DNA of 63,176 nt from positions 1 through 63,176 of the forward strand of contig NZ_VFRR01000021.1 of the NCBI RefSeq assembly GCF_006385675.1. Reading direction: 5' to 3'. The notes below the pieces were generated by a model that made no database searches, was not told the DNA's origin, and saw nothing but the letters and a program-made list of their open reading frames with translations. Source of the stretch: Maribrevibacterium harenarium. Its GTDB lineage: Bacteria; Pseudomonadota; Gammaproteobacteria; Pseudomonadales; Marinomonadaceae. Below, one piece after another: positions 20,719 to 31,034 of the stretch (positions are counted from its first letter, which is position 1; every line of letters begins with the position of its first letter). The position numbers were made by a program, and so were the translations under genes.

Positions 20719-21291
20719 TCAACGCTTCTGGTGTCGCTCCCAGTTTTCTAAACGTGCCGCTTCACTTTTGCGGAATAATACGTATACCGCACCCAAACCA
20801 CCATGATGGCGCTGGGCAGAGTGAAATGCCATGACATCATCTAGGTCGCGTAACCATTTGTTGATGTAACTTTTGAGCGTTGCTTGATTCTCTGGGGAGC
20901 GATCCCCCTTGCCATGCACGACGATACCTACGCGAATATCGTGGTGCATACAGTCCGCAACAAATTGAAAAACCTGACGTCTTGCTTGCTCTACTGTATG
21001 ACGATGCAAATCTAGGCGTGCCTCTACCCCATATTTACCTTGGCGTAGACGCTTAAACACCCCATCTTGCACACCATCTCGCTTGTATTCCAACATATCG
21101 TTGGGATCGACCCGCTCCACATAATCTTTCGATAAGTGATTGCGATCTTCCTGCTCGGCATGCATCGCCGCCAGTTTACGTGCAGCAAAATCTACACCGG
21201 GCCCCTTCTTACCTAGGTAAATCTCTTCCTTCTCCAGTGGAGTGATGCCTTTTACTTCTTGGGCAAATAGGTCAAAGTCGTCACTACGCAC
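20719..21291 (-). CDS. Smr-domain protein (SmrA/B-like endonuclease family)
   Basis: About 190 aa from a GTG at 21291 that has AGGTG four bases upstream; a GTG at 21303 in frame is less well placed. The C-terminal half is an Smr domain with the signatures LDLHRHTVEQAR and VVHGKG, which in SmrB cleave mRNA at collided ribosomes. The N-terminal part has charged DDFDLFAQEV and linear repeats of basic residues. SmrB requires the DLHG and HGKG motifs; here the first is DLHR, so nuclease activity is uncertain and SmrA-like is more likely. It lies just after the ssb terminator, so readthrough or an undetected promoter is needed. Confidence 0.85.
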   Translation of the reverse strand: MRSDDFDLFAQEVKGITPLEKEEIYLGKKGPGVDFAARKLAAMHAEQEDRNHLSKDYVERVDPNDMLEYKRDGVQDGVFKRLRQGKYGVEARLDLHRHTVEQARRQVFQFVADCMHHDIRVGIVVHGKGDRSPENQATLKSYINKWLRDLDDVMAFHSAQRHHGGLGAVYVLFRKSEAARLENWERHQKR

Positions 21292-21324
21292 ATGACACCT
21301 CACTGATACAGGTTATCAAGGATG

Positions 21325-21348
21325 AAAAAGGCCCCTTAACGGAGCCTT
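21325..21348 (-). terminator. intrinsic terminator after ssb
   Basis: Minus strand: AAGGCTCC/GGGGCCTT stem (21341-21348 with 21328-21335, one G-U pair), five-base loop, then T5. It lies 58 bp beyond the ssb stop and only about 34 bp before the Smr gene start. Confidence 0.8.
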
Positions 21349-21405
21349 GTCTAATCATTTCGCTCTGTTCTAGTGAATTAAGCCTAGCTCAATTTCCACC
21401 GCTTA

Positions 21406-22080
21406 TCAGAACGGAATATCGTCATCAAAATCATCAAAGTTAGGTGCCTGCTTTGGCGGCTCAGGCGCTTTCTGTGGTGCTGGTGCGGCAGGCGCTGCGC
21501 CCCAAGAGCCGAAAGATTGTGGCTGGGGCTGCTGCGGTGCTTGTTGCTGGGGCATACCTTGCGGCGCAGATTGCTGTGGAGCTTGACCATAGCCACCTTG
21601 TTGGGGAGCATGACCATAGCTGTTGCCCATCGGTGCGTGCTGCTGCGGAGCTTGACCATAGCCACCCTGCTGCGGAGCCATTCCTTGACCGCCCATACTA
21701 TTATCGTAACCGCCACCTTGCATCGGGCCGTCGCCACGACCATCTAGTAGTTGCATTTCGTTAGCAACGATTTCAGTCGTGTAGCGCTTAATACCGTCTT
21801 TTTCCCACTCTCGAGTACGTAGAGAGCCTTCTACATAGACTTTCGAGCCTTTCTTGATGAAATCACCGGCGATCTGACCTAAGCGATAGTTTCCGCGATC
21901 CATGAAGCTCACCCGGTGCCATTCGGTACGCTCTTGCATTTGACCAGTCTGGCGGTCGCGCCAGCTTTCTGTTGTTGCCAAACTCACATTAGCTACTGCT
22001 GCGCCAGATGGCATGTAACGCACTTCCGCATCACTACCCGCATTGCCTATTAGGATGACTTTATTTATTCCACGTGCCAT
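21406..22080 (-). CDS. ssb: single-stranded DNA-binding protein
   Basis: SSB, the replication/repair ssDNA-binding protein. The 224 aa are longer than E. coli (178). The OB fold is at about 1-110 ([32 protein letters not shown]). A long linker is rich in Q, G, P and A and contains imperfect tandem repeats of GYGQAPQQ type. The acidic tail ends FDDDIPF, the interaction peptide. It follows the MFS gene by 24 bp, and both are divergent from uvrA across one LexA box, so damage induction of ssb through the MFS transcript is plausible. E. coli has ssb divergent from uvrA directly. Confidence 0.97.
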   Translation of the reverse strand: MARGINKVILIGNAGSDAEVRYMPSGAAVANVSLATTESWRDRQTGQMQERTEWHRVSFMDRGNYRLGQIAGDFIKKGSKVYVEGSLRTREWEKDGIKRYTTEIVANEMQLLDGRGDGPMQGGGYDNSMGGQGMAPQQGGYGQAPQQHAPMGNSYGHAPQQGGYGQAPQQSAPQGMPQQQAPQQPQPQSFGSWGAAPAAPAPQKAPEPPKQAPNFDDFDDDIPF

Positions 22081-22104
22081 GACGTATCTCCCATTGTAAT
22101 GACG

Positions 22105-23463
22105 TTAAAGTGCTATCTGAGGCGCGATGCGCGCCAAAGCAGCTTTATCTAGTTGCTTCTTATCGACTTTCAAGTAAGCCGTTCGTTCATCGGTAAATAT
22201 TTGCATATCTTCCACTCCTTGGATGTTAGCTAACTGCTCAGTTAGCTCGGTGATGTTTACCTCAATATCTTGTGGCAAGGTAAACGCGATACTACTCAAT
22301 TGCCTTGGCGCTGGCTGGGACAATGTAAACAGGAACCAGAGAAACCAGAGCGCTGCCACTGCAAAAAACAGCACCTGCATAGAAAGCTGCCCCATCAACC
22401 AGCCACCACCAGCGCCGCCGATAAAGGCACCGAAAAATTGATGGGTGGAAAATGCTCCCATTGCAGTACCGCGATAGCCCACTGGAGCCTGCTTACTCAC
22501 TAGCGAAGGCAATGTGGCTTCAAGAGTATTAAATGCTACAAAAAATAGACAAATCAAGGCGGCAAAAAGCCACAACGGCAGTTGTAGTGCAAACAAAGCA
22601 ACGGATGCGGCAATGAGTGCCACAGCGATCACCAGCACTCCTTTCATTTTGCCTTTCGCCTCTGCCGCTATGACTAGGGGCAACATACCGATAAAAGCCA
22701 GTCCCATTACAATCAAGTAAAGCAGGCTATGCTGCCCCAATGCTAACCCATAGCGCTGAACCAACACTAACGGTACCGCAACGAACACAGCAGTTAAGCT
22801 CGCATGTAACAATAACACGCTGAAATTCAGATAGCGTAATGATCTGTCTGTGAGTACACGGCCTAGGGCTACCATACTCGGAGTCGTGTCACGACGAAAA
22901 CTTACTTGTTTCGGTGTCGGTACGACCATCAAAATCAAGGCGATACCTACTACCGAAAAACCGAATGATAAATAGAACAAACCGCTCAAGCCGATCGCCG
23001 CAAATAGAATTGGCCCCAACACCAAGGAGATCATGAAAGAGACACCAATACTGATCCCAACGGTAGCCATCGCTTTGGTACGATTCTGCTCTTTGGTTAC
23101 GTCACTAAGTAGTGCCATCAGCGTACTGGCAATCGCTCCTGCTCCCTGAACCGCGCGCCCTATAATTAACGTATAGATGTCGGTGGCATTAGCAGCAATC
23201 ACGCTACCCAAGGCAAACAAGATCAAACCGCCAACGATAATGGGTTTACGACCAATTTTGTCGGACATCATCCCCATGGGTATTTGTAACAAAGCTTGGG
23301 TTAAACCATAGATGCCAATGGCCGTGCCAATTAAAGCCGCATCGGCCCCCTGTAAGCCATCGCTGGCAATACTAATAACCGGCATTATGAGAAAGAGCCC
23401 TAACATCCTAAACAAATAGACAAGTGCCAATGCCAGCACGGAACGTCGTTCGATTGTGTCCAT
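22105..23463 (-). CDS. MFS transporter, YajR-like with C-terminal ferredoxin-like domain
   Basis: A 452-aa major facilitator with 12 hydrophobic segments. Motif A is MMSDKIGRKP in the loop after helix 2. After helix 12 (ending near 385) comes a soluble segment of about 65 residues (QDIEVNITELTEQLANIQGV, VEDMQIFTDERTAYLKVD) with the alternating pattern of the YAM domain found in E. coli YajR. The substrate is unknown. uvrA-MFS-ssb is also the order I know in Pseudomonas, so the neighbourhood is old rather than functional evidence. It begins 84 bp from the LexA box. Confidence 0.85.
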   Translation of the reverse strand: MDTIERRSVLALALVYLFRMLGLFLIMPVISIASDGLQGADAALIGTAIGIYGLTQALLQIPMGMMSDKIGRKPIIVGGLILFALGSVIAANATDIYTLIIGRAVQGAGAIASTLMALLSDVTKEQNRTKAMATVGISIGVSFMISLVLGPILFAAIGLSGLFYLSFGFSVVGIALILMVVPTPKQVSFRRDTTPSMVALGRVLTDRSLRYLNFSVLLLHASLTAVFVAVPLVLVQRYGLALGQHSLLYLIVMGLAFIGMLPLVIAAEAKGKMKGVLVIAVALIAASVALFALQLPLWLFAALICLFFVAFNTLEATLPSLVSKQAPVGYRGTAMGAFSTHQFFGAFIGGAGGGWLMGQLSMQVLFFAVAALWFLWFLFTLSQPAPRQLSSIAFTLPQDIEVNITELTEQLANIQGVEDMQIFTDERTAYLKVDKKQLDKAALARIAPQIAL

Positions 23464-23526
23464 ATAGGTTGTTAACTCACTTAGGGGGTAAAGTTTGAAA
23501 GATTGCCAATTTTACTAAAAATACCG

Positions 23527-23555
23527 TTGAAGCTCTATTTCAACTACTGTAAAAA
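23527..23555 (+). promoter_or_regulatory. candidate uvrA promoter
   Basis: -35 TTGAAG (23527-23532), 17-bp spacer, -10 TAAAAA (23550-23555). The LexA box covers the -10, the usual place for SOS repression. Confidence 0.5.
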
Positions 23556-23562
23556 TAGACAG
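23547..23562. promoter_or_regulatory. LexA (SOS) box upstream of uvrA
   Basis: CTGT-AAAAATAG-ACAG exactly fits CTGT-N8-ACAG, and with flanks TACTGT...ACAGTT nearly the full E. coli consensus. It is 53 bp before the uvrA ATG and 84 bp before the divergent MFS-ssb start. Confidence 0.93.
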
Positions 23563-23614
23563 TTATTCTATTTTGAACCATTTAATTCGTCATGCAAAGC
23601 CAAATTGGAGACTC

Positions 23615-26437
23615 ATGGACACCATTACCATACGTGGCGCGCGCACTCACAATCTAAAAAATATTGATTTGGACATTCCCCGAGACAAGCTAGTGGTGAT
23701 CACTGGCCTCTCTGGCTCCGGCAAGTCCTCGTTAGCATTTGATACCCTCTATGCCGAAGGACAACGTCGTTATGTAGAATCTTTGTCTACTTATGCCCGT
23801 CAATTTTTGTCGATGATGGAAAAGCCCGACATTGATCATATAGAAGGTCTCTCTCCGGCAATTTCCATCGAACAGAAGTCAACTTCCCATAACCCGCGCT
23901 CTACCGTTGGCACAATAACGGAGATTTATGACTATTTGCGCCTACTCTATGCCCGGGCAGGACAACCACGTTGCCCAGATCATGGGGAGCCACTAGAAGC
24001 GCAAACCATCTCCCAAATGGTGGATAAAGTGTTGGCACTACCAGAAGGCAGTAAACTAATGCTACTGGCACCGGTAGTAAAAGATCGTAAAGGTGAGCAC
24101 TTACACACCTTAAACGAACTGCAGACAAAAGGCTTTATACGTGCGCGCATCGACGGCATCGTGGTAGATCTTGACGATGCCCCAATGCTCGAAAAAAACA
24201 AGAAGCACACCATTGAAGTCGTCGTTGACCGCTTTAAAGTCAGGGACGATTTGCAATTAAGACTGGCAGAATCATTTGAGACTTGCCTTGCGCTATCCGA
24301 TGGCATTGCGCGTGTTATTGATATGGATGACGATAACTTTGAACTAATTTTTTCCAGTAAGTTCGCCTGCCCGGTATGTGGCTATAGCCTTACAGAACTG
24401 GAACCGCGTCTATTTTCTTTCAACAACCCAAATGGCGCCTGCCCCACTTGCGATGGCCTTGGAACACATCAGGTATTTGATGCTGAACGCGTAATACAAG
24501 ACAGCTCCCTGACCCTCGCCGAGGGTGCCATTCGTGGCTGGGGCCGTCGGAGTATTTTTTACTATCAACAGCTCTGTGCTTTGGCCAATCATTATGGATT
24601 TGATATCGAGGCGAAGTTTCGCGATATTCCCAAAGCATTCCAAGATAAAATCCTAAATGGCTCTGGCAAAGACAAAATCAGCTTTGTCTATATCAATGAG
24701 CGGGGCGACAAGATGTCCCGCACACATGTCTTTGAGGGTGTACTGCCAAATCTACAACGCCGCTATCACGAAACCGAATCCGACAGTGTTCGGGAAGACT
24801 TAGCACAATATATCAGTACCCAAGATTGCCCTGAATGCCATGGTTCCCGTCTAAACCGATCGGCGAGAAACGTTTTTATCAATGAACAGCGCCTACCTGA
24901 TGTTATAAAGCTTCCCATTGCCGACTGTCTCAACTATTTTGAAAATTTAGAGTTGCCTGGAGCGCGCGGCGAAATCGCTAGCAAAATCCTTAAGGAAATC
25001 AAAGATCGATTAACATTCTTGGTTAACGTCGGTTTGGAATATCTCACCTTAGATCGAAAGGCAGATTCCCTCTCCGGTGGCGAAGCACAACGCATACGTC
25101 TGGCAAGCCAAATCGGTGCGGGCTTAGTTGGGGTAATGTACATCCTAGATGAACCCTCAATAGGCTTACACCAGCGAGATAATGAACGGCTTATCAACAC
25201 CCTAACTCGATTAAGGGATTTGGGGAATACTGTGATTGTGGTAGAGCACGATGAAGATGCGATCCGGGTGGCTGATCACCTAATCGATATCGGCCCAGGA
25301 GCTGGCGTACATGGCGGCCAAGTTATTGCCAGCGGTACACCTGCAGATATTATGGCCTGTGAAGAGTCCATTACTGGCCAATATCTCACCGGGAAACGTG
25401 CTATACGTGTGCCACAACAAAGATATAAGGCAGACCCAACCAAGCAGCTATCTATCCTTGGAGCGACTGGGAATAACCTGAATAACGTCGATCTGAACTT
25501 GCCGGTTGGTTTAATGACCTGTGTCACCGGTGTTTCCGGCTCAGGAAAATCCACACTGATAAACCGAACCCTGTTTCCTTTAGCAGCGACGAAGTTGAAT
25601 GGGGCAACCACTCTTAAGGCAGCGCCTCATAGGGAAGTAAAGGGACTAGAGCATTTCGACAAATGTGTTGATATCGACCAAAGCCCAATTGGCCGCACAC
25701 CACGCTCTAATCCAGCGACTTATACTGGCATCTTTACACCGATGCGTGAACTCTTTGCCGCGACGCAAGAAGCACGGTCACGTGGCTATAAACCGGGGCG
25801 TTTCTCCTTTAACGTGAAAGGTGGACGCTGCGAAGCCTGCCAAGGGGATGGGGTTATCAAGGTAGAAATGCACTTCCTTCCGGACGTCTACGTTCCTTGT
25901 GACGTATGTAAAGGGAAACGCTATAACCGGGAGACATTGGAAATTACCTACAAGGGTAAAAACATCCACGAATGTTTAGAGATGACGATAGAGGACGCCC
26001 GTGAGTTCTTCGATCCGGTTCCTGCTATAGCGAGAAAACTTCAAACATTAATTGATGTGGGACTGGGGTATATCAAGCTAGGTCAATCCGCTACCACGCT
26101 CTCTGGGGGCGAGGCACAACGGGTTAAGTTGGCAAAAGAGTTGTCTAAAAGGGACACAGGCAAAACATTATATATTTTAGATGAGCCAACAACAGGACTC
26201 CACTTTGCTGATATTGAACTACTGCTAAGCGTACTTCATCGACTAAGAGACCATGGTAATACCGTAGTCGTTATCGAACACAATTTAGATGTTATAAAAA
26301 CTGCTGATTGGATTGTAGATCTAGGACCAGAAGGTGGCAGTGGCGGTGGATTTATTGTGGCGGAAGGCACGCCAGAGCAGGTAGCGGCGTCTGGACAATC
26401 CCATACCGGAAGGTTCTTACGCCCAATGCTCGCCTAA
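23615..26437 (+). CDS. uvrA: excinuclease ABC subunit A
   Basis: UvrA is the damage-recognition ATPase of nucleotide excision repair. From ATG 23615 ([19 protein letters not shown]) it is 940 aa, identical in length to E. coli; a start 14 codons earlier is open but lies outside the family alignment, and TTGGAG sits before the chosen ATG. Two ABC modules carry Walker [10 protein letters not shown] (about 31-39) and GVSGSGKST (about 640), each with a SGGEAQR signature. Zinc-binding CxxC pairs are in [15 protein letters not shown] and [17 protein letters not shown] LexA box overlaps the promoter. The gene is isolated between MFS (divergent) and rplQ (convergent). Confidence 0.98.
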   Translation: MDTITIRGARTHNLKNIDLDIPRDKLVVITGLSGSGKSSLAFDTLYAEGQRRYVESLSTYARQFLSMMEKPDIDHIEGLSPAISIEQKSTSHNPRSTVGTITEIYDYLRLLYARAGQPRCPDHGEPLEAQTISQMVDKVLALPEGSKLMLLAPVVKDRKGEHLHTLNELQTKGFIRARIDGIVVDLDDAPMLEKNKKHTIEVVVDRFKVRDDLQLRLAESFETCLALSDGIARVIDMDDDNFELIFSSKFACPVCGYSLTELEPRLFSFNNPNGACPTCDGLGTHQVFDAERVIQDSSLTLAEGAIRGWGRRSIFYYQQLCALANHYGFDIEAKFRDIPKAFQDKILNGSGKDKISFVYINERGDKMSRTHVFEGVLPNLQRRYHETESDSVREDLAQYISTQDCPECHGSRLNRSARNVFINEQRLPDVIKLPIADCLNYFENLELPGARGEIASKILKEIKDRLTFLVNVGLEYLTLDRKADSLSGGEAQRIRLASQIGAGLVGVMYILDEPSIGLHQRDNERLINTLTRLRDLGNTVIVVEHDEDAIRVADHLIDIGPGAGVHGGQVIASGTPADIMACEESITGQYLTGKRAIRVPQQRYKADPTKQLSILGATGNNLNNVDLNLPVGLMTCVTGVSGSGKSTLINRTLFPLAATKLNGATTLKAAPHREVKGLEHFDKCVDIDQSPIGRTPRSNPATYTGIFTPMRELFAATQEARSRGYKPGRFSFNVKGGRCEACQGDGVIKVEMHFLPDVYVPCDVCKGKRYNRETLEITYKGKNIHECLEMTIEDAREFFDPVPAIARKLQTLIDVGLGYIKLGQSATTLSGGEAQRVKLAKELSKRDTGKTLYILDEPTTGLHFADIELLLSVLHRLRDHGNTVVVIEHNLDVIKTADWIVDLGPEGGSGGGFIVAEGTPEQVAASGQSHTGRFLRPMLA

Positions 26438-26445
26438 AACAGGAC

Positions 26446-26470
26446 ACCCGGTGAAAACCGGGTCTCTTTT
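26446..26470 (+). terminator. intrinsic terminator of uvrA
   Basis: Stem acccggt/accgggt (26446-26452 with 26457-26463), GAAA tetraloop, followed by CTCTTTT. A second, stronger terminator follows 20 bp on. Confidence 0.75.
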
Positions 26471-26485
26471 ACGTACTTGGAAAGC

Positions 26486-26519
26486 AAAAAAAAGCCGGAC
26501 GTTTGTCCGGCTTTTTTTT
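26486..26519 (-). terminator. bidirectional terminator ending the alpha operon
   Basis: Long perfect stem aaagccggac/gtccggcttt (26491-26500 and 26505-26514) with GTTT loop, A8 on one side and T9 on the other. It ends rplQ transcription (-) and backs up the uvrA terminator (+). Confidence 0.95.
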
Positions 26520-26532
26520 AAAACACAATCAC

Positions 26533-26913
26533 TTATTCAGCGTCAGCTTCTGCAACTGGTCGATCAACCAATTCAACATAAGCCATAGGTGCATTGTCAC
26601 CAGCGCGGAAACCACATTTTAGAATGCGAATGTATCCACCTGGACGAGCTTGGTAACGAGGACCAAGTTCAGAGAACAATTTACCAACTGCTGCTTTGCT
26701 ACGAGTACGAGCAAAAGCAAGACGACGATTCGCTACGGAATCAACTTTCGCCAATGTGATCAAAGGCTCAGCAACGCGACGAAGTTCTTTGGCTTTCGGC
26801 AATGTAGTTTTGATAACTTCATGCTCGAATAAAGAAGCAGCCATATTTTTGAACATCGCTTGACGATGTGAGCTAGTACGGTTTAAGTGACGTCCACTCT
26901 TACGATGACGCAT
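26533..26913 (-). CDS. rplQ: 50S ribosomal protein L17
   Basis: L17, 126 aa (E. coli 127), begins [20 protein letters not shown], lines the exit-tunnel side of the large subunit and is the last gene of the alpha operon. It follows rpoA by 42 bp and is closed by a strong terminator. The C-terminal tail ([11 protein letters not shown]) is acidic. Confidence 0.98.
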   Translation of the reverse strand: MRHRKSGRHLNRTSSHRQAMFKNMAASLFEHEVIKTTLPKAKELRRVAEPLITLAKVDSVANRRLAFARTRSKAAVGKLFSELGPRYQARPGGYIRILKCGFRAGDNAPMAYVELVDRPVAEADAE

Positions 26914-26955
26914 TATATATTCCTTACCAAACTGCGGTGGTCAGGGAACAATGAC

Positions 26956-27960
26956 CTAGCGAGCTAGTACCTTGCTGTCGTCTTTGAGGCTGGCTGGTGG
27001 CCAGTTTTCAAGACGCATTCCCAAAGACAAACCACGCTGTGCTAAAACATCTTTGATTTCAGTTAACGACTTCTTACCTAAGTTAGGGGTTTTAAGAAGT
27101 TCTACTTCAGTGCGTTGAATCAAATCACCGATGTAATAGATGTTCTCTGCTTTCAAACAGTTAGCACTGCGAACGGTCAACTCAAGATCATCAACCGGGC
27201 GTAGCAAAATCGGATCAATTTCATCCTCTTCTTCTTCAACAACAGTCTCGTTCTCGCTCTCAAGAGCTACGAACACAGCGATTTGCTGTTGTAGAATAGT
27301 CGCTGCGCGACGAATTGCTTCTTCTGGATCGATAGTACCGTTTGATTCGATGTCGATGACAAGCTTATCAAGGTCAGTACGCTGCTCAACACGAGCATTC
27401 TCAACACTGTAGGCAACGCGACGAACAGGGCTGTAAGAGGCATCCAGTTGCAAACGGCCGATGGGACGAGTCTCATCGTCAGCTGCAACACGAGCGTCAG
27501 CAGGCTCATAACCGCGACCACGAGCTACCTTGATCTGCATATTTAATTCTGCAGTGTCATCAAGGTGAGCAATTATGTGCTCAGGATTAGCGATCTCAGC
27601 GTCTGAAACAAGCTGAATATCTCCAGCCGTTACAACACCGGGACCTTTCTTTTTCAAAGTTAGAGTTGCTTCATCATGCCCGTGTAGAGCGATCGCAACT
27701 CCTTTAAGGTTAAGAAGAATTTCGATTACGTCTTCTTTTACCCCTTCAATCGCACTGTACTCATGCAATACACCGTCGATTTCTACTTCAACAATTGCAC
27801 AACCAGGCATAGAAGACAGAAGAATGCGGCGCAACGCATTACCCAAAGTGTGTCCAAAACCGCGTTCTAGCGGTTGAAGCGTCACTTTAGCGCGCGTTTT
27901 GCCCAGTTCCTGTACTTCAATGTTGCGTGGGGTTAACAATTCGCTCACTGAACGCTGCAT
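26956..27960 (-). CDS. rpoA: RNA polymerase subunit alpha
   Basis: Alpha nucleates core RNA polymerase assembly and binds UP elements and activators. The 334 aa comprise an N-terminal dimerisation domain ([20 protein letters not shown]), an acidic hinge near 235-245 (EEEEDEIDP) and the C-terminal domain ([17 protein letters not shown]), in which the DNA-contacting arginine and NxxK-type residues are present. The C-terminus is slightly longer than E. coli (329). It lies between rpsD and rplQ as in the E. coli alpha operon. Confidence 0.98.
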   Translation of the reverse strand: MQRSVSELLTPRNIEVQELGKTRAKVTLQPLERGFGHTLGNALRRILLSSMPGCAIVEVEIDGVLHEYSAIEGVKEDVIEILLNLKGVAIALHGHDEATLTLKKKGPGVVTAGDIQLVSDAEIANPEHIIAHLDDTAELNMQIKVARGRGYEPADARVAADDETRPIGRLQLDASYSPVRRVAYSVENARVEQRTDLDKLVIDIESNGTIDPEEAIRRAATILQQQIAVFVALESENETVVEEEEDEIDPILLRPVDDLELTVRSANCLKAENIYYIGDLIQRTEVELLKTPNLGKKSLTEIKDVLAQRGLSLGMRLENWPPASLKDDSKVLAR

Positions 27961-27995
27961 AGATCCACCTATTTCTATTTCCTAACCGTCAGCTA

Positions 27996-28616
27996 TTACT
28001 TAGAGTAAAGCTCGACGATTAGGTTCTCATTAATTTCAGCTGACAAATCGGCACGCTCTGGAGCAGCTTTGTAGGTTGCTTCCAGTTTAGTTGTATCCAC
28101 TTCGATCCAGTGGATAGGTGCACGATTCTTAGATAGCTCAAGTGCGTTTTGGATACGCAACTGCTTCTTAGCTTTCTCGCGGATAGCAACAACATCACCA
28201 GATTTAACTTGGTAAGATGCAATGTTAACCGCTTGACCGTTTACTAATACGCCTTTGTGGCCTACTAGCTGACGGGCTTCCGCACGAGTGGCACCAAAGC
28301 CAGCACGGTAAACTACGTTGTCCAAGCGAGACTCAAGTAGTTGCAAAAGGTTTTCACCAGTTGCACCACGCAAACGCGCTGCTTCTTTGTAGTAGTTACG
28401 GAATTGTTTCTCAAGAATGCCGTACATACGGCGAACTTTTTGTTTCTCACGAAGCTGAAGACCGTAATCAGAAAGACGACCGCGACGAGCACCGTGCACG
28501 CCAGGAACGTTTTCTACTTTACACTTCGATTCTAAAGCGCGTGAACCGCTTTTCAGTTGTAGATCGGTGCCTTCGCGACGAGACAACTTACAAGTAGGAC
28601 CTATATAACGAGCCAT
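27996..28616 (-). CDS. rpsD: 30S ribosomal protein S4
   Basis: S4 initiates 30S assembly and in E. coli represses the alpha operon through the rpsM leader. The 206 aa (E. coli 206) begin [19 protein letters not shown] and contain the S4 RNA-binding domain near 95-160 ([20 protein letters not shown]). It lacks the zinc-binding cysteine cluster of the C+ S4 form, so it is the zinc-free type. It is the third gene of the alpha operon and candidate autoregulator of it. Confidence 0.98.
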   Translation of the reverse strand: MARYIGPTCKLSRREGTDLQLKSGSRALESKCKVENVPGVHGARRGRLSDYGLQLREKQKVRRMYGILEKQFRNYYKEAARLRGATGENLLQLLESRLDNVVYRAGFGATRAEARQLVGHKGVLVNGQAVNIASYQVKSGDVVAIREKAKKQLRIQNALELSKNRAPIHWIEVDTTKLEATYKAAPERADLSAEINENLIVELYSK

Positions 28617-28632
28617 GTGTCTGTCTCCTCAA

Positions 28633-29025
28633 TTAAACGCGACGTTTCTTAGGCGGACGGCAACCGTTGTGCGGAATTGGCGTCACGTCTGTGATGTTAT
28701 TGATGCGCAAGCCCAGCGCGTTTAGCGCACGAACTGCGGATTCACGACCAGGACCAGGGCCCTTGATCATTACGTCTACGTTCTTAAGACCGAACTCTTG
28801 CGCCGCAGTGCCGGCGCGTTCTGCAGCTACCTGAGCTGCAAATGGGGTACTTTTACGAGAACCGCGAAAACCAGAACCACCGGCAGTCGCCCAAGACAAA
28901 GCATTGCCTTGACGATCGGTGATAGTCACGATCGTGTTGTTAAAAGACGCGTGTACATGAGCAACACCGTCGACGACCGTCTTTTTGACTTTCTTCTTGG
29001 TATTGCGCGTTGCTGGCTTAGCCAT
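28633..29025 (-). CDS. rpsK: 30S ribosomal protein S11
   Basis: S11 on the 30S platform, 130 aa (E. coli 129), with [21 protein letters not shown] and the C-terminal [13 protein letters not shown]. The basic N-terminus [15 protein letters not shown] is typical. It lies between rpsM (66-bp gap) and rpsD. Confidence 0.98.
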   Translation of the reverse strand: MAKPATRNTKKKVKKTVVDGVAHVHASFNNTIVTITDRQGNALSWATAGGSGFRGSRKSTPFAAQVAAERAGTAAQEFGLKNVDVMIKGPGPGRESAVRALNALGLRINNITDVTPIPHNGCRPPKKRRV

Positions 29026-29091
29026 ATTGCACTTTTCCTATCTAATGCTCAGCTCACGACTATTCTAATCGAGAGCGAAACGCGTTAAAAA

Positions 29092-29448
29092 TTACTTACG
29101 AATCGGCTTACGTGGGCCTTTTCGTGTACGAGCGTTCGTTTTGGTACGTTGACCACGAACTGGTAGGCTGCGGCGGTGACGGATACCACGGTTACAGCCA
29201 AGGTCCATCAAGCGTTTGATAGACATGCTGACTTCACGGCGGAGATCACCCTCTACAGTATACTTAGCAACTTCGCCACGTAGGCGGTCGAGTACTTCGT
29301 CGCTTAAAGAACCAATTTTAGCTGTTTCTTCGATACCTGCTGCTTGGCAGATTTCTTTTGAACGAGTGCGACCAATTCCGAAGATGTAAGTCAGAGAAAT
29401 GACCGCATGTTTATTGTCAGGAATATTGACACCGGCTATACGGGCCAT
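29092..29448 (-). CDS. rpsM: 30S ribosomal protein S13
   Basis: S13 of the 30S head contacts the P-site tRNA through its C-terminal tail. The 118 aa (E. coli 118) begin [19 protein letters not shown] and end [18 protein letters not shown], with the helix-two-turn-helix in between. It is first gene of the alpha operon. A sigma70-type promoter and a structured leader of about 55 nt lie immediately upstream. Confidence 0.98.
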   Translation of the reverse strand: MARIAGVNIPDNKHAVISLTYIFGIGRTRSKEICQAAGIEETAKIGSLSDEVLDRLRGEVAKYTVEGDLRREVSMSIKRLMDLGCNRGIRHRRSLPVRGQRTKTNARTRKGPRKPIRK

Positions 29449-29503
29449 TCACTTTACTCCGTTGTTGTGGATGAATTAATTCATCACTTTGCTTACATGA
29501 GGG
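29449..29503 (-). promoter_or_regulatory. candidate S4-responsive leader of the alpha operon
   Basis: The short leader between the predicted start (about 29503) and rpsM contains ATGAATTAATTCAT, a perfect self-complementary stretch (29471-29484), and a good GGAG before the ATG. In E. coli S4 binds a pseudoknot at exactly this place. Only the location and the hairpin support the call; a pseudoknot was not modelled. Confidence 0.4.
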
Positions 29504-29509
29504 CGGCTG

Positions 29510-29538
29510 ATTATGCCTATATCAGGAACAAAAATCAA
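29510..29538 (-). promoter_or_regulatory. alpha operon promoter
   Basis: Minus strand: -35 TTGATT (29533-29538), 17-bp spacer, -10 CATAAT (29510-29515), in the 121-bp gap between rpmJ and rpsM. Two near-consensus hexamers at ideal spacing in the expected place. Confidence 0.7.
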
Positions 29539-29569
29539 CCACCCTCCCATCATCGAGCAAAATGCGCGA

Positions 29570-29683
29570 TTAGCCTTGACGTTGCTTGTGACGAGGCTCA
29601 GAGCAAATCACTCGAACTGAACCGTTACGACGAACGATTTTGCAGTTACGACAGATTTTTTTTACAGATGCACGTACTTTCAT
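29570..29683 (-). CDS. rpmJ: 50S ribosomal protein L36
   Basis: A 37-aa protein too short for ordinary gene finders: it begins [15 protein letters not shown] and ends KHKQRQG-like (RHKQRQG). The zinc ligands C11, C14, C27 and H32 are present, so this is the zinc-binding C+ form. It is one residue shorter than E. coli L36, which has an extra alanine before the glutamate (CSAEP versus CSEP here), giving the spacing of the Bacillus form. It ends the spc operon after secY and precedes the alpha promoter. Confidence 0.97.
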   Translation of the reverse strand: MKVRASVKKICRNCKIVRRNGSVRVICSEPRHKQRQG

Positions 29684-29702
29684 GTTCAACTCCAACCTAT
29701 GC

Positions 29703-31034
29703 TTAACGCATTAGGCCATTTGGACCATAACCAGTCAGATTAGACTTTTTCATTAATGACTCATACTGATGACTCATCAAGTGACTTTGCACTTGCGACA
29801 TGAAGTCCATTACTACAACGACCACGATTAACATCGATGTGCCGCCAAAGTAGAAAGGAACATTCCATGCCACGACAAAGAACTGAGGCATCAAAGACAC
29901 TAGTGTGATGTATAACGCACCAAACAGGGTCAAACGAGTCATAACACCATCAATATATCGAGCTGTATGATCGCCTGGACGAATACCCGGCAAAAACGCA
30001 CCGGATTTCTTTAAGTTATCTGCCACATCTTTAGGGTTGAACACCAGCGCTGTGTAAAAGAAGCAAAAGAAAACAATTGCTATCGCAAACAACAGCACAT
30101 AGAGCGGTTGCCCAGGAGCTAGAGCCAAAGAGATGTTTTGCAACCATTCCATACCCTCTCCTTGGCCAAACCACTGACCGATAGAAGCAGGGAATAGAAG
30201 GATACTTGAGGCAAAAATGGGTGGAATAACGCCAGCCATGTTGACCTTAAGCGGCAAGTGACTCTTCTGTGCGGCAAACACCTTCTTGCCTTGTTGACGC
30301 TTGGCGTAATTAACGGTGATTCGACGCTGGCCACGCTCGATGAATACAACGAACGCGACTGTCGCAATCGCTAACACAGCAATCAACAAAAGCGCAAGAA
30401 TATTAATATCGCCTTGGCGAGCCGATTCAAACGAACGACCAAGAGCAGAAGGTAGACCTGCTACGATGCCAGCAAAGATTAGGATGGAAATACCATTACC
30501 GATACCCTTCTCCGTTACTTGCTCACCCAGCCACATAAGGAACACTGTACCAGCAACCAAAGTCACAACGGCTACTGCGTAAAATTCCAAACCTGAGCTG
30601 AAGGAAATGCCTTGACTTGCCAAACCGACCGCCATTGAGGCCGATTGTACGAGCGCTAGCAAAACCGTTCCATAGCGAGTGTACTGGGTAATCTTACGAC
30701 GACCAGCCTCACCCTCTTTCTTTAGTTGCTCTAGCTGCGGGCTCACCACGGTCAATAACTGCATAATGATCGAAGCAGAAATGTAAGGCAGAATACCGAG
30801 AGCGAGAATACTCATGCGCTCTAGAGCACCACCGGAGAATACGTTAAATAAACTCAGGATTGTGCCTTCATTTTGATCAAAAAGTGCTGACAAACGATCT
30901 GGGTTGATCCCCGGAACCGGAATGTGCGCACCGATACGATATACAATAATTGCCAAAAAAACGAAACGGATACGCGACCAAAGTTCAGTCAACCCGCTTT
31001 GCATCCCAGCTGGTAGTGAGCCACGCTTTGCCAT
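29703..31034 (-). CDS. secY: preprotein translocase subunit SecY
   Basis: SecY forms the protein-conducting channel of the inner membrane with SecE (encoded at 56,355) and SecG. The 443 aa have ten transmembrane segments, beginning after [19 protein letters not shown]. The cytosolic loops [12 protein letters not shown] (ribosome/SecA contact) and [13 protein letters not shown] are present. It is fused translationally with rplO (stop and start adjacent) in the spc operon. Confidence 0.98.
   Translation of the reverse strand: MAKRGSLPAGMQSGLTELWSRIRFVFLAIIVYRIGAHIPVPGINPDRLSALFDQNEGTILSLFNVFSGGALERMSILALGILPYISASIIMQLLTVVSPQLEQLKKEGEAGRRKITQYTRYGTVLLALVQSASMAVGLASQGISFSSGLEFYAVAVVTLVAGTVFLMWLGEQVTEKGIGNGISILIFAGIVAGLPSALGRSFESARQGDINILALLLIAVLAIATVAFVVFIERGQRRITVNYAKRQQGKKVFAAQKSHLPLKVNMAGVIPPIFASSILLFPASIGQWFGQGEGMEWLQNISLALAPGQPLYVLLFAIAIVFFCFFYTALVFNPKDVADNLKKSGAFLPGIRPGDHTARYIDGVMTRLTLFGALYITLVSLMPQFFVVAWNVPFYFGGTSMLIVVVVVMDFMSQVQSHLMSHQYESLMKKSNLTGYGPNGLMR

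Noticed and set aside
21510..21700. Repeats in ssb considered as a CRISPR-like array
   Set aside because: The repeats are in frame, imperfect, without spacers of equal length, and encode the SSB linker.
21384..21764. Several frames on both strands across ssb
   Set aside because: They arise from the repetitive Gln/Gly-coding stretch; only the ssb frame has domain content.
23573..23614. Upstream ATG for uvrA
   Set aside because: The 14 added residues lie outside the family alignment; the later ATG has its own GGAG and gives exactly 940 aa.
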